Below are positions 24,639-32,890 of a stretch of DNA of 47,622 nt, piece by piece. Position 1 is the stretch's first letter. Every line of letters starts with the position of its first letter. A model generated the notes under the pieces. It saw only the letters and a list, made by a program, of their open reading frames with translations, was not told the origin of the DNA and searched no databases. A program made the translations under genes and the position numbers. The stretch is from Bacillus sp. MUM 116 (GTDB taxonomy: Bacteria > Bacillota > Bacilli > Bacillales > Cytobacillaceae). Location of the stretch: positions 1 through 47,622 of the forward strand of contig NZ_MLYR01000090.1 in the NCBI RefSeq assembly GCF_001866655.1, written 5' to 3'.

Positions 24639-25736
24639 ATGAGAACGGTGGGGATAATTATTTTAAAAGAAAAACTCAAAAGTCTCCCAACATCCCCAGG
24701 AGTCTATCTCATGAAAGATTCCCACGGCATTATTATATATGTTGGTAAGGCAAAGAACCTAAAACGCCGCGTTCAGTCCTACTTTCAAAACTCAAAATCC
24801 CATTCTCAAAAGATTGTAAAACTCAAAAATAACATCAAGGATTTTGATTATATACTTACCGATACCGAATTCGAAGCTTTAATGCTCGAATGTCATTTAA
24901 TTAAGGAAATAAAGCCATTTTTTAATCGAAAAATGAAAAACCCGCAAGCTTATACCTATATTGTGATTAAAACTGGTGAGCTAATTCAGAAGATTGAAGT
25001 TACCAACGAACTAATTTTAAATAAAGACTATTTATATTTCGGACCATTCATTAACAAATACAACGTAGAAAAAGCGATCCTAATTCTAAAAGAATATACA
25101 AAAATCCTTTGCTCGAAACCAACTAAAAAGAATGCACACTGCCTGAATTATTCATTGGGTTTATGTAATAGCATCTGTCAAGGCCACCCTAAAGCAGTCG
25201 AACAATACAATAACAGTATAAAAAACATTATTGCGTTATTAAATGGTACTGATAGGAGCATGCTTGAAGACATGAAAGAAAAAATGCTACAGGCATCGGA
25301 AAAATTTGATTTTGAAACGGCTTCGAAATATCGAGACTATATAGAATCAATTAACTTTATTATGAATAAGGAAAAAGTAATCGAATTTACGGAAGCAAAT
25401 AAGATTATTGCGGTGGCTGAATTTTTAAACGATCGCTCATTTAAACTTTTTCTCATTAAAGGAAACATAATTTTTTACAATAAGAAATATAGTATTACTA
25501 GTATAACAGAGATGAATTCGTTCATTGAAAAAGACATTTTGGCTTGTCTTAAGAATATGGAATCAAATGAATCTTTTAAAATCAATAAAGATGATATCGA
25601 TGAAGCTCAAATAATATATAGTTATTTAAAAAGCAGTGCCTGCAAACATTTTATAATCCCAAATAATTGGTGTGATCAAGAAAATGGTGATATCGATCGT
25701 GAAATAAAAAAATTACTAATCGGTGATGAAAACTAA
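24639..25736 (+). CDS. UvrC-like GIY-YIG protein lacking the second nuclease domain
   Basis: A 365-aa protein corresponding to the N-terminal half of UvrC. The GIY-YIG nuclease is at about 17-55 (SPGVYLMKDSHG, IIYVGKAKNLKRRVQSYF). A four-cysteine set (CSKP, HCLNYSLGLCNSIC) has the spacing of the UvrC iron-sulfur site. A UVR motif (ASEKFDFETASKYRDYI) follows. The RNase H-like 5' nuclease and HhH domains of UvrC (about 600 aa) are absent, so at most the 3' incision would be made. I keep ATG at 24639, but its ribosome binding site is weak; GGTGGGGATA just downstream points to ATT at 24657 or 24660. Confidence 0.85.
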   Translation: MRTVGIIILKEKLKSLPTSPGVYLMKDSHGIIIYVGKAKNLKRRVQSYFQNSKSHSQKIVKLKNNIKDFDYILTDTEFEALMLECHLIKEIKPFFNRKMKNPQAYTYIVIKTGELIQKIEVTNELILNKDYLYFGPFINKYNVEKAILILKEYTKILCSKPTKKNAHCLNYSLGLCNSICQGHPKAVEQYNNSIKNIIALLNGTDRSMLEDMKEKMLQASEKFDFETASKYRDYIESINFIMNKEKVIEFTEANKIIAVAEFLNDRSFKLFLIKGNIIFYNKKYSITSITEMNSFIEKDILACLKNMESNESFKINKDDIDEAQIIYSYLKSSACKHFIIPNNWCDQENGDIDREIKKLLIGDEN

Positions 25737-26033
25737 AACCTGTTCAAAAGCTCTCTCATTCCATCCACTAAATCAAATGGCATAATACCATAATTGGATA
25801 AGGTTTTAGCTTTTTCCTCTCCAGCCTTTGCAAAATTTTTAGCTGTCCCAATCCTATCCGCTTCCATTTCTTTTATCGATGTATTTAATAAATTAGCAAT
25901 TTCCCCCTGGGTGTCAAAATGACATTTCCATTGTATTTGCGGACAAGCTTCAATTGATTCCACCCGGTAACCCGATTTTTTCCATTGTATATTGATCCAT
26001 TTTCTGCATTTCCTTTTGCCCCGCAATGAACAT
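25733..26033 (-). pseudogene. nnrD: Collapsed NAD(P)H-hydrate repair gene (nnrD/yjeF)
   Basis: Three pieces of a roughly 500-aa bifunctional NAD(P)H-hydrate epimerase/dehydratase remain within 301 bp. ATG at 26033 after AAAAGGAAGTG gives MFIAGQKEMQKMDQYTMEKI, the epimerase N-terminus, then a stop. A second frame gives NVILTPR. A shift then gives GEIANLLNTSIKEMEADRIG (dehydratase domain, normally TPHPGE). The end reads SNYGIMPFDLVDGMRELL as in the family C-terminus. Large internal deletions and frameshifts make it non-functional. An ATG-started frame over 25733-26095 crosses these junctions and is not a real gene. Confidence 0.7.
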
Positions 26034-26224
26034 TTTAAACACTTCCTTTTAACTGCCTTTTTTATCATTATAAGAAATTCTAACCATCGATGCATGCCTC
26101 TTTTTTACAGTAGATTTACATCTAATTAACTATGCCTTATTATTCTCAGTTTAGAATATTTAGTATAGATAAATAAATTTAAAGTATTTGCTTCTCACCA
26201 AACTTTTCAGATGGAGGTAATCAT

Positions 26225-26326
26225 ATGCATCATTTACTAAATGGTATCTTCGAATTGTTTCTGGTCATTTGCTTTGGTAAGATTTTTTATAATTCCATTT
26301 TTGCCCCTCAAAAAAAGGAATTATAA
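26225..26326 (+). CDS. Hydrophobic 33-aa micropeptide B
   Basis: A tiny ORF with an excellent ribosome binding site ATGGAGGT 7 nt before ATG. The product begins MHHLLNGIFELFLVICFGKI, then FYNSIFAP and a QKKEL tail. One membrane helix is likely. It parallels micropeptide A at 2606-2701: same M-H-x-(L/I)-L-N start, KIFY core at the same distance from the start, and lysine-rich end. Function unknown. It stands alone between the nnrD remnant and the tua operon. Confidence 0.65.
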   Translation: MHHLLNGIFELFLVICFGKIFYNSIFAPQKKEL

Positions 26327-26375
26327 TGAAGAAAAAAATAAAATATGGCTTGGCTCTTTTTTTTTGCCAAAAAAT

Positions 26376-26407
26376 AAAACACCTTCTTCAACTTAAGAAA
26401 GTGTTTT
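26376..26407 (-). terminator. Terminator of the tua operon
   Basis: AAAACACCTTCTT and AAGAAAGTGTTTT form a stem with one mismatch that overlaps the tuaH stop; on the minus strand TTTTATTTTTTGG follows. Confidence 0.75.
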
Positions 26408-27571
26408 TTGGAAGATAATTGATTGAAGCATACTTTCAAATACATCATTCCAGTTCCTAGTTTTAGCTACCTGCTTGCGAATAAGCATATTGTGATTTTG
26501 ATTCTTATAACCTTCTAATTTTTCACATTCACGGATAAATTCACTTGGTTGATTGTTTTCAATATAGCTATATACCGATTCTTGAGCATATTTTTTGGTT
26601 GAAGGCAAATTAATCCCTACAACAGGCTTGCCTGCTGCAAGAAATTCAAATAATTTTAACGGGAATACTGCCTGGTTGTATTGCGATGGTTTATAAGGCA
26701 TGATCCCGATATCGATTAAGTTCATATATTTCGGAACTTCAACAGGAGAAACACTGCCGGTCCATAGTACGTTCTGTTCCGTTAATAACTTTTTAAAATC
26801 AGAATCTTGATTCGTTCCATCCGGACCAACGAACAAAAATAGCCACTCCTGCTTTTTCCTTGCCACTTGTTGGATGAGTTCAAAATCAAGCTTCGGTTTA
26901 ATCCCCCCGATAAATCCCAAAACAGTTCCATTAAAGTTTTCCGGAAGAACATTCTCAACATGATTATGTTCACTTGCGAATAGATTGAATTCAACCCCAT
27001 TTTCAAATGTAAAGACCTTTTGGGTTGAATCTGTTTTTTCTATAATTTGATCCTGTAAATATTCAGAAGTGCAAAAGATGGTATCGGCCCTCTGAATAAT
27101 CCGATTTTCTGCTTTTGCAATAATGTTCTGTCTAAGAGTAGAGACGACTGAACTTTTCCCGTTCATAGGTGAAGCCCATAAATCACTGCAATCATATATA
27201 ACATTGTCCCAAGAAAAGAGATCTGAAAGTAATGGGAATCCGGGAAAGGTATACCAAAGATTGATGGTATACTGTCCTTGGAATTTTTTTATATAGGAAA
27301 GGAAAGGAAACAATTTTGATCTATAGAATCCATCCATATAGCGTCCAAATCGAAACATCTTATTTGGCAGCAAATCTTGTATCGACCATTGTCCGATCCC
27401 GTTTGGCAGTGTTTTAGCAGAAACTTCCTTTCGAATTGGGCTTGGACAAACCCAAATCACTTCTTTCGTATCCGGTTGTTGCTGCAAAAATTCCGCAAGT
27501 CGATGTCTGCGATAACGGAGCCCATCATTTTCCCATTCCCCTGTAGCTACCACAATATGAATTTTTTTCAT
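26393..27571 (-). CDS. tuaH: Teichuronic acid glycosyltransferase TuaH
   Basis: A 392-aa glycosyltransferase (GT-B fold, family-1/4-like). The N-terminal VVATGEWENDGLRYRRHRLA stretch and the C-terminal nucleotide-sugar region with FEFLAAGKPVVGINLPS are visible. The length agrees with B. subtilis TuaH (about 397 aa), and it is last in the same gene order. It probably adds a sugar during teichuronic acid chain assembly on the cytoplasmic face. It starts 16 nt after tuaG. The terminator overlaps its stop. Linkage specificity is not predictable. Confidence 0.85.
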   Translation of the reverse strand: MKKIHIVVATGEWENDGLRYRRHRLAEFLQQQPDTKEVIWVCPSPIRKEVSAKTLPNGIGQWSIQDLLPNKMFRFGRYMDGFYRSKLFPFLSYIKKFQGQYTINLWYTFPGFPLLSDLFSWDNVIYDCSDLWASPMNGKSSVVSTLRQNIIAKAENRIIQRADTIFCTSEYLQDQIIEKTDSTQKVFTFENGVEFNLFASEHNHVENVLPENFNGTVLGFIGGIKPKLDFELIQQVARKKQEWLFLFVGPDGTNQDSDFKKLLTEQNVLWTGSVSPVEVPKYMNLIDIGIMPYKPSQYNQAVFPLKLFEFLAAGKPVVGINLPSTKKYAQESVYSYIENNQPSEFIRECEKLEGYKNQNHNMLIRKQVAKTRNWNDVFESMLQSIIFQKTLS

Positions 27572-27587
27572 TTATCCAAAACCTCTT

Positions 27588-28346
27588 TTATATTCTTTTA
27601 ACTACTGCATGATAGGCATAATGAGAGAAACACCAAAATGCTTTTAGAAAATTTAATTTCTCGATTTTGCGATACACAAACCAGTTCATTTTGGCTGCTT
27701 TCCATTTGTTTTTTGAAATGGAGAGATTACCAATCCGGTATTCAGCCAAATTTTCATTTAATCCATAGGCATTAAATCCCTTTTTTAAGATCGCTAGCCA
27801 CATAGCCAAATCCTGTCTTGTTCGAATATTGGGCATTTGAATTTGACCGATCTTTTTTCGGTCAACCATCACAGTTAAACAACCAACGATTGTATTCTTT
27901 AACATATCCTCATAAGTAATTTTTTCTGGTGCTGATACGTATTTATTCAAAAGCACACCATCATTGCTGATAAATTCGTAGCCCGTAAAAGTGAAGGCAT
28001 AGTCATTTTTCTGCATAAAGGTTAGTTGACGCTCTAATTTATCTAACTTCCAACAATCATCACTATCTAAAAAGGCAATATATCTTGCTTGTGCATGCTT
28101 TAATGCAAGATTTCTGGCAATCGCGGCACCACCATTTTCTTTTGCAAAAATGACTCGTATTCTGTCATCTTCTTCCGCATAACGTTTTAATATTTCCGGA
28201 GTATCGTCAGTTGAGCAATCATCCACAATAATCATTTCCCATTTTTGATAAGTCTGCATTAAAACAGATTCGATTGTTTTATTGATAACTTTGCTGGCAT
28301 TATACGAAGGGGTAATAATCGAAATGGTTGGCTGTTTTTGAACCAT
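27588..28346 (-). CDS. tuaG: Teichuronic acid glycosyltransferase TuaG
   Basis: A 252-aa family-2 glycosyltransferase, exactly the usual TuaG length. ISIITPSYNASKVINKTIES is the start of the GT-A domain. MIIVDDCSTDDTPEIL carries the nucleotide-binding Asp residues. YIAFLDSDDCW contains the DxD metal motif. ATG follows AAAAGGAGG. It is separated from tuaF by 167 nt holding a dense structured element, the only large gap in the operon. Confidence 0.9.
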   Translation of the reverse strand: MVQKQPTISIITPSYNASKVINKTIESVLMQTYQKWEMIIVDDCSTDDTPEILKRYAEEDDRIRVIFAKENGGAAIARNLALKHAQARYIAFLDSDDCWKLDKLERQLTFMQKNDYAFTFTGYEFISNDGVLLNKYVSAPEKITYEDMLKNTIVGCLTVMVDRKKIGQIQMPNIRTRQDLAMWLAILKKGFNAYGLNENLAEYRIGNLSISKNKWKAAKMNWFVYRKIEKLNFLKAFWCFSHYAYHAVVKRI

Positions 28347-28365
28347 AAGGTTTTCCTCCTTTTAT

Positions 28366-28503
28366 CCCGCATTAACGGGCAGTAAGACCCCCACTTCAAG
28401 GCTTAGTGGAAACAGGAAGCATAAGTGGGGGATCAACTTCCCGTAAAAGCCCGATTGGTTCAACTAACAATCAGTGGGGGATGAAAAAAACCCCCACTGA
28501 TTG
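28366..28503. repeat. GC-rich structured element between tuaF and tuaG
   Basis: This segment is much more GC-rich than its neighbours and is full of inverted repeats. CCCG/CGGG lies at 28366-28379. CCCCCACTT (28388-28396) pairs with AAGTGGGGG (28423-28431). GATTGGTT pairs with AACAATC near 28453-28472. CAATCAGTGGGGG (28468-28480) pairs perfectly with CCCCCACTGATTG (28491-28503). GTGGGGG or its complement occurs four times. The look is that of a small palindromic mobile element (for example an IS200/IS605-derived non-autonomous copy) or a structured RNA. No ORF fits in it. Confidence 0.6.
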
Positions 28504-28513
28504 AAGTTTCACC

Positions 28514-29200
28514 TTAATCCGACTGTCCCCGAACCAGTTCAGGAATCAAAACCCAAGCAAACGCGAGTGTAATTCCAATTAAAATCCCTGCTACCGCCCG
28601 TTCCTTTGAGTTGAGGGCTTTATTGTCCGTCATTTCCTCACTTGGATCTGTAGATTGTAGTTTTGACGCATCTTTATATTCGAAAAGTGTCGTTTTCAGT
28701 TCATTTAGAAAGCGCTCTTGGTCAACTTTTGTATCTTCGCTGACCTTTTCTTGACTTAATGTATGAATGGAATCTTGAATGATTTTCTTTTTTTCTTGAA
28801 AAATTATATGATCCAATTTCAAAAATGCTGTTGAAATTTCATTTATTACTTCAATTGCATTTTCTTTTGGAGAATCAGTATAAGAAAGTTTAATCATTTT
28901 ATCCGATACAGCAGTTACTTGTAATTTGCTTAAAATCTCGGCCCGTTTCTCATCCGATAAATTTGGTAAATTCTCTCGGTAGAAAGGGGGATTGGTTAAT
29001 AAAATCACTACGTTTTTGGAATTATTTAAATCATTATGATCATAGCTCCCTAAAGAAAGCGTTGATTCGGCAGTATAAGTGGATGCTTCTTTCCCAACAG
29101 GAAGAAACCAGCCAACCAATCCGAGAATAATTGGAACTGCTATTAAAAATAAAAAATATTTTTTACTTCTTTGCGCAAGTCTATTTACGATTAATTCCAT
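28514..29200 (-). CDS. tuaF: Teichuronic acid chain-length/Wzz-like protein TuaF
   Basis: A 228-aa membrane protein with two terminal helices (KKYFLFLIAVPIILGLVGWF and VAGILIGITLAFAWVLIPEL) around an extracytoplasmic, helix-rich part, the layout of Wzz chain-length regulators. The length matches B. subtilis TuaF (226 aa) and so does the position between tuaE and tuaG. It overlaps the end of tuaE by 20 nt. No tyrosine-kinase partner is present. Role in chain length is inferred from topology. Confidence 0.85.
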   Translation of the reverse strand: MELIVNRLAQRSKKYFLFLIAVPIILGLVGWFLPVGKEASTYTAESTLSLGSYDHNDLNNSKNVVILLTNPPFYRENLPNLSDEKRAEILSKLQVTAVSDKMIKLSYTDSPKENAIEVINEISTAFLKLDHIIFQEKKKIIQDSIHTLSQEKVSEDTKVDQERFLNELKTTLFEYKDASKLQSTDPSEEMTDNKALNSKERAVAGILIGITLAFAWVLIPELVRGQSD

Positions 29201-30545
29201 TTCGAAGTGTACTCCTTAGCTTAGTTTCACCTTTAATTTTTCTGTTTTTGTTCTTATATACATTGAGCGTAGCAATTACAAATCCAAGGAAAACCCAATG
29301 GAAATATAGATTGCTCACGGAGCTCGGGCTAATACTGGAAATAAGGAAGGCAATTTGCCCAATCATGCATGCTTCAATGATTCCTTTTTCCTTCCAATCC
29401 TTTGTTTTTCTGAAGGCTTTATAAAGACAATAAAATAGATAAACATACGTAATGAGGTAACCTAAAAATACAAATATTCCAAAATTACCCAAAATTTCCA
29501 CGAGCCAATTATGCACTTCAACAACATGGTTGGTGTCGTAAATGGATTCATTTTTCAAGTAGTATGAAATATTGCCTGCCCCTACACCAAAGCCAAATGA
29601 ATCTAATAAATAGTGAAAGGCACTTTTCAATAAATTCAGCCTTACTACATTCGATGAATGGACATCATTCGCTGCAAACATATTTGACACCTTGTCGAAA
29701 AGAATCAAGGAACAAAGAGCCATTGCAACCAAACCAATGGTAATTGTCACCTTCTTTAAAAAAGAAGGCAGATGGATAAATAAATAGAATAGCAAACCTG
29801 CAAAAATCCCTAGTAAACTAGCTCGTGATTCAGTTAAATAAATGATGTAAACACATAACAATCCAAGCAATATAGTCGAGGTCTTGATCCACACATTGCG
29901 ACTGTTTTTGGCTGCCGCTACATAAAACGAGAATGAAATAGTTAGAAACGTTGCAAAGTCGTTTTGATTAAAAAACACCGCTGTTGGATAAGACAACTTA
30001 TATTCAGGACCTCCATAAAGCGATGAACTTGGGAGCTGAATATGAGTAAAATGATTGACCAAGCCAATACACAGAAGAAATATTGTCATGAATAGCCATA
30101 TTCCATAAAAAACTAGCAATCTGGATATTTTTGTAAACGTAAACACTGCTAAAAAAACAAATAAAATACCAGTCACGAGCAGGAATAAATACTTAATCCC
30201 CTCTACGTATGACTTCGCCCATAAAAGCGAAACGATTCCATAGACAAGCCAAAACAGCAAAAAGTGCAGAACTTCTTTTACTTTTATTTGATTCCAAAAT
30301 TGAGCGAGATTTTTTTCTTTTACAACTGACACAACGAAGAGAGCCGTTGCAGAGATCAATATCAATCGATATAAAAACAAACTAAAAAAACCAAAATGAA
30401 TACTTAACACAGACTGATTGAGAAAGGTGGTCGCTACTAATAAAAACATCACACCACAAAACAGCCGGTTCGTTTCTATATGAGGTCTTACCATTCGGAA
30501 AGCTGGCGTACCAACTTCTTGTACAACACTATGATTAGCTTCCAT
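29181..30545 (-). CDS. tuaE: Teichuronic acid polymerase-like membrane protein TuaE
   Basis: A 454-aa polytopic protein with about 12 helices and a large extracytoplasmic loop (VSNMFAANDVHSSNVVRLNL to NHVVEVHNWLVEIL), the pattern of Wzy/O-antigen ligase proteins. VEVHNWLVEILGNFGI is the typical WzyC/ligase histidine segment. It would polymerise the repeating disaccharide outside the membrane. It starts 27 nt after the epimerase gene and overlaps tuaF. Confidence 0.85.
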   Translation of the reverse strand: MEANHSVVQEVGTPAFRMVRPHIETNRLFCGVMFLLVATTFLNQSVLSIHFGFFSLFLYRLILISATALFVVSVVKEKNLAQFWNQIKVKEVLHFLLFWLVYGIVSLLWAKSYVEGIKYLFLLVTGILFVFLAVFTFTKISRLLVFYGIWLFMTIFLLCIGLVNHFTHIQLPSSSLYGGPEYKLSYPTAVFFNQNDFATFLTISFSFYVAAAKNSRNVWIKTSTILLGLLCVYIIYLTESRASLLGIFAGLLFYLFIHLPSFLKKVTITIGLVAMALCSLILFDKVSNMFAANDVHSSNVVRLNLLKSAFHYLLDSFGFGVGAGNISYYLKNESIYDTNHVVEVHNWLVEILGNFGIFVFLGYLITYVYLFYCLYKAFRKTKDWKEKGIIEACMIGQIAFLISSISPSSVSNLYFHWVFLGFVIATLNVYKNKNRKIKGETKLRSTLRNGINRK

Positions 30546-30572
30546 AAAACCTTGTTCACCCTTTATCTCAAT

Positions 30573-31514
30573 CTATTTTAAAATTGGGATTCGTTTATTC
30601 TTAAAAGAATACTGAACCGTCTCCTTTAAACCATGATTAAGTTCAAAAGAAGCCTCCCAATTTAACAGAGATTTGGATAGCTCATTCGAAAGGACACTAT
30701 CCCGGATATCCCCTTGACGCACTTGCTTATAGATGGGCTGCATATTAGAATCAGCAGCTTCCTTCATCATTTGAAACAAATTATTAATAGAAATCGACGT
30801 ACCTGATGAAACATTCACGCAAATATTATCGTTTGCCAATAATGCTTTTACATTTGCTGCTGCTACATCTTTCACATAAATAAAATCCCTGGTTTGCTCC
30901 CCATCCCCATAGATGGTGGGTGAGATATTGTTTGTTAAACGGTCAGCAAAAATAGCAACCACCCCGCCTTCACCTTTTGCATCCTGCCTAGGTCCATATA
31001 CATTGCTGTAGCGCAAGATGCTATAAGACAAACCGTGGAGTTTGTTTGCCAATTTCAAATAATGCTCTACGGTTAATTTTGTAAGCCCGTAAGGTGATTC
31101 CGGACTTGTTGGGTGGTCAATGGAAACAGGCAATTCAACAGGATTTCCATATACAGCAGCTGAAGAGGCAAAAACAATTCTTTTGACCTTCGCTTTAATC
31201 GCAGCCTCAATCATATATAAAGAACCTTTCACATTAATATTTTCATCATATAGAGGATTGTTGACAGATTCTGCTACACTTACCTGGGCTGCTTGATGAA
31301 TCATAAAGTCAGGATTTATAGACATAATTAAGTCGACAACGTTGGGATTGGTAATGTCGTAATGATAGAGTTCGATCTGCAGGTTTTCGATATTCTCATG
31401 ACGGCCTGTCGAAAAATTATCGATGACGATTACTTGATACTCTTTTTGAATTAATTCTTCTACTATATGTGAACCAATAAATCCAGCTCCGCCGGTTACG
31501 AGTACTTTTTTCAT
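30573..31514 (-). CDS. NAD-dependent sugar epimerase, UDP-hexose(NAc) 4-epimerase-like
   Basis: A 313-aa extended-SDR enzyme. The NAD fold GGAGFIGSHIVEEL (8-21), the catalytic Tyr142/Lys146 in SPYGLTKL with Ser117/118 in FASSAAVYG, and the end region GDGEQTRDFIYVKDVA are visible. I start at ATG 31514, 9 nt after AGGAGG; a longer frame upstream runs over tuaD. B. subtilis has no gene here. An epimerase supplying UDP-GalNAc (or UDP-Gal) would provide the second sugar of a GlcA-GalNAc type teichuronic acid. Substrate is inference; a UDP-glucuronate epimerase is another option. Confidence 0.88.
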   Translation of the reverse strand: MKKVLVTGGAGFIGSHIVEELIQKEYQVIVIDNFSTGRHENIENLQIELYHYDITNPNVVDLIMSINPDFMIHQAAQVSVAESVNNPLYDENINVKGSLYMIEAAIKAKVKRIVFASSAAVYGNPVELPVSIDHPTSPESPYGLTKLTVEHYLKLANKLHGLSYSILRYSNVYGPRQDAKGEGGVVAIFADRLTNNISPTIYGDGEQTRDFIYVKDVAAANVKALLANDNICVNVSSGTSISINNLFQMMKEAADSNMQPIYKQVRQGDIRDSVLSNELSKSLLNWEASFELNHGLKETVQYSFKNKRIPILK

Positions 31515-31527
31515 TTTGAAGAACCTC

Positions 31528-32862
31528 CTACATTGCCTTTGACGAGGCAGAATTCTGTCGAATTGCTGGTCTCCCAACAGATAAATACGTGAAACCAAAA
31601 TTTCTCATCGTCTCCAAATCAAAGACATTTCGTCCATCTACAATAATCGGCTGGTTCATTAGTTCCTTTACTTTTCCTAAATCTAATTCTTTTACATCCT
31701 GCCAGTCTGTTAAAATGACACAAGCATCACTATTTTTAATCGTTTCATATACATCTTCCGAATAGGAACACTGGTATCCAAGCTGCTTTTTCGTTTCTTT
31801 TATCGCAATCGGATCAAAAGCCTGGACGTTTGCTCCTTGTATGGATAAATAAGGAATAATATCCAATGCCGGTGAAGACCTAATATCATCTGTATTTGGT
31901 TTAAATGCTAATCCCAGAATGCTAATGGTTTTACCTTTTAAGGATCCTACTGCATTCTCCAGCTTTTTCACTAATTGAACCCGCTGTCCCTCATTGGTAT
32001 CAATAACAGACTTAATTAAATTAAATTCATATCCACACTCTTTCGCGATATGCAGAAGTGCTGCAGTATCTTTTGGAAAACAAGAACCCCCAAAGCCCAC
32101 ACCTGCCTGTAAAAATTTATCGCCAATCCGGCTGTCTAAACCAATTCCTTCCGAAATTTTTGTAACGTCAGCCCCGACACGTTCACAAATATTAGCAATA
32201 TCATTAATAAAGGATATCTTTGTAGCTAAAAAAGCATTGGCAGCATATTTAATTAATTCCGCCGTTTCCAAAGAAGTTTTTACGATATTGGAGGTGAAGG
32301 GCTCGTGCAGCTCCGAAATGATTTGAAAGGCTTTTTCGCTGGTAGCACCAATTACCGCACGTTCCATATTCATAGAATCCTTTATGGCAACACCTTCACG
32401 TAAAAATTCAGGATTGGCAACAATATCGAAAGGAACCTGCTTATCCGTATGCTGTTGGATGATGGATTTTATCAGTTTTCCAGTCCCAACAGGCACTGTG
32501 CTTTTCGTAACAATTATCTTGTAACCAGTTAAATTTTCTCCAATGTTTTTAGCCACCTGTTTAATATAGGTTAAGTCAGCTTTCCCAGAGGATGTCATTG
32601 GGGTGCCGACAGCAATATAAATAACTTCAGCCTCTTGAATGGCCTTTGTTATATCATATGTAAAATGAAGGGTGCCTCTCTTTACATTTTTATCGACAAG
32701 CTCTTTTAATCCAGGCTCATAAATCGGCATTACCCCTTGGAGGAGATCATTGATTTTGGATTGATTAATATCGCAGCAAGTAACCTGGTTTCCAGCATCC
32801 GCAAAACATGTTCCCGATACAAGACCTACATAGCCAGTTCCAATTACCGTAATTTTCTTCAA
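31528..32862 (-). CDS. tuaD: UDP-glucose 6-dehydrogenase TuaD
   Basis: Oxidises UDP-glucose to UDP-glucuronate with two NAD+, the precursor of the glucuronic acid in teichuronic acid. Visible are KKITVIGTGYVGLVSG (NAD fold), the conserved ANPEFLREG segment and the catalytic Cys261 in GVGFGGSCFPKD. I choose TTG at 32862, 6 nt after AAGGGAAGG, giving 444 aa; an ATG six codons upstream lies ahead of that site. It is the fourth tua gene, 28 nt after tuaC. Confidence 0.94.
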   Translation of the reverse strand: MKKITVIGTGYVGLVSGTCFADAGNQVTCCDINQSKINDLLQGVMPIYEPGLKELVDKNVKRGTLHFTYDITKAIQEAEVIYIAVGTPMTSSGKADLTYIKQVAKNIGENLTGYKIIVTKSTVPVGTGKLIKSIIQQHTDKQVPFDIVANPEFLREGVAIKDSMNMERAVIGATSEKAFQIISELHEPFTSNIVKTSLETAELIKYAANAFLATKISFINDIANICERVGADVTKISEGIGLDSRIGDKFLQAGVGFGGSCFPKDTAALLHIAKECGYEFNLIKSVIDTNEGQRVQLVKKLENAVGSLKGKTISILGLAFKPNTDDIRSSPALDIIPYLSIQGANVQAFDPIAIKETKKQLGYQCSYSEDVYETIKNSDACVILTDWQDVKELDLGKVKELMNQPIIVDGRNVFDLETMRNFGFTYLSVGRPAIRQNSASSKAM

Positions 32863-32890
32863 ATTTATCCTTCCCTTCATTTCCCAGTCG

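Noticed and set aside
25733..26095. 120-aa open reading frame on the minus strand
   Set aside because: It mixes frames of an nnrD remnant; the native start (26033) and domain pieces are in different frames, so it is not a real protein.
31515..31598. N-terminal extension of the epimerase gene
   Set aside because: It overlaps the tuaD end and lacks a ribosome binding site; MKKVLVTGG at 31514 is the normal family start.
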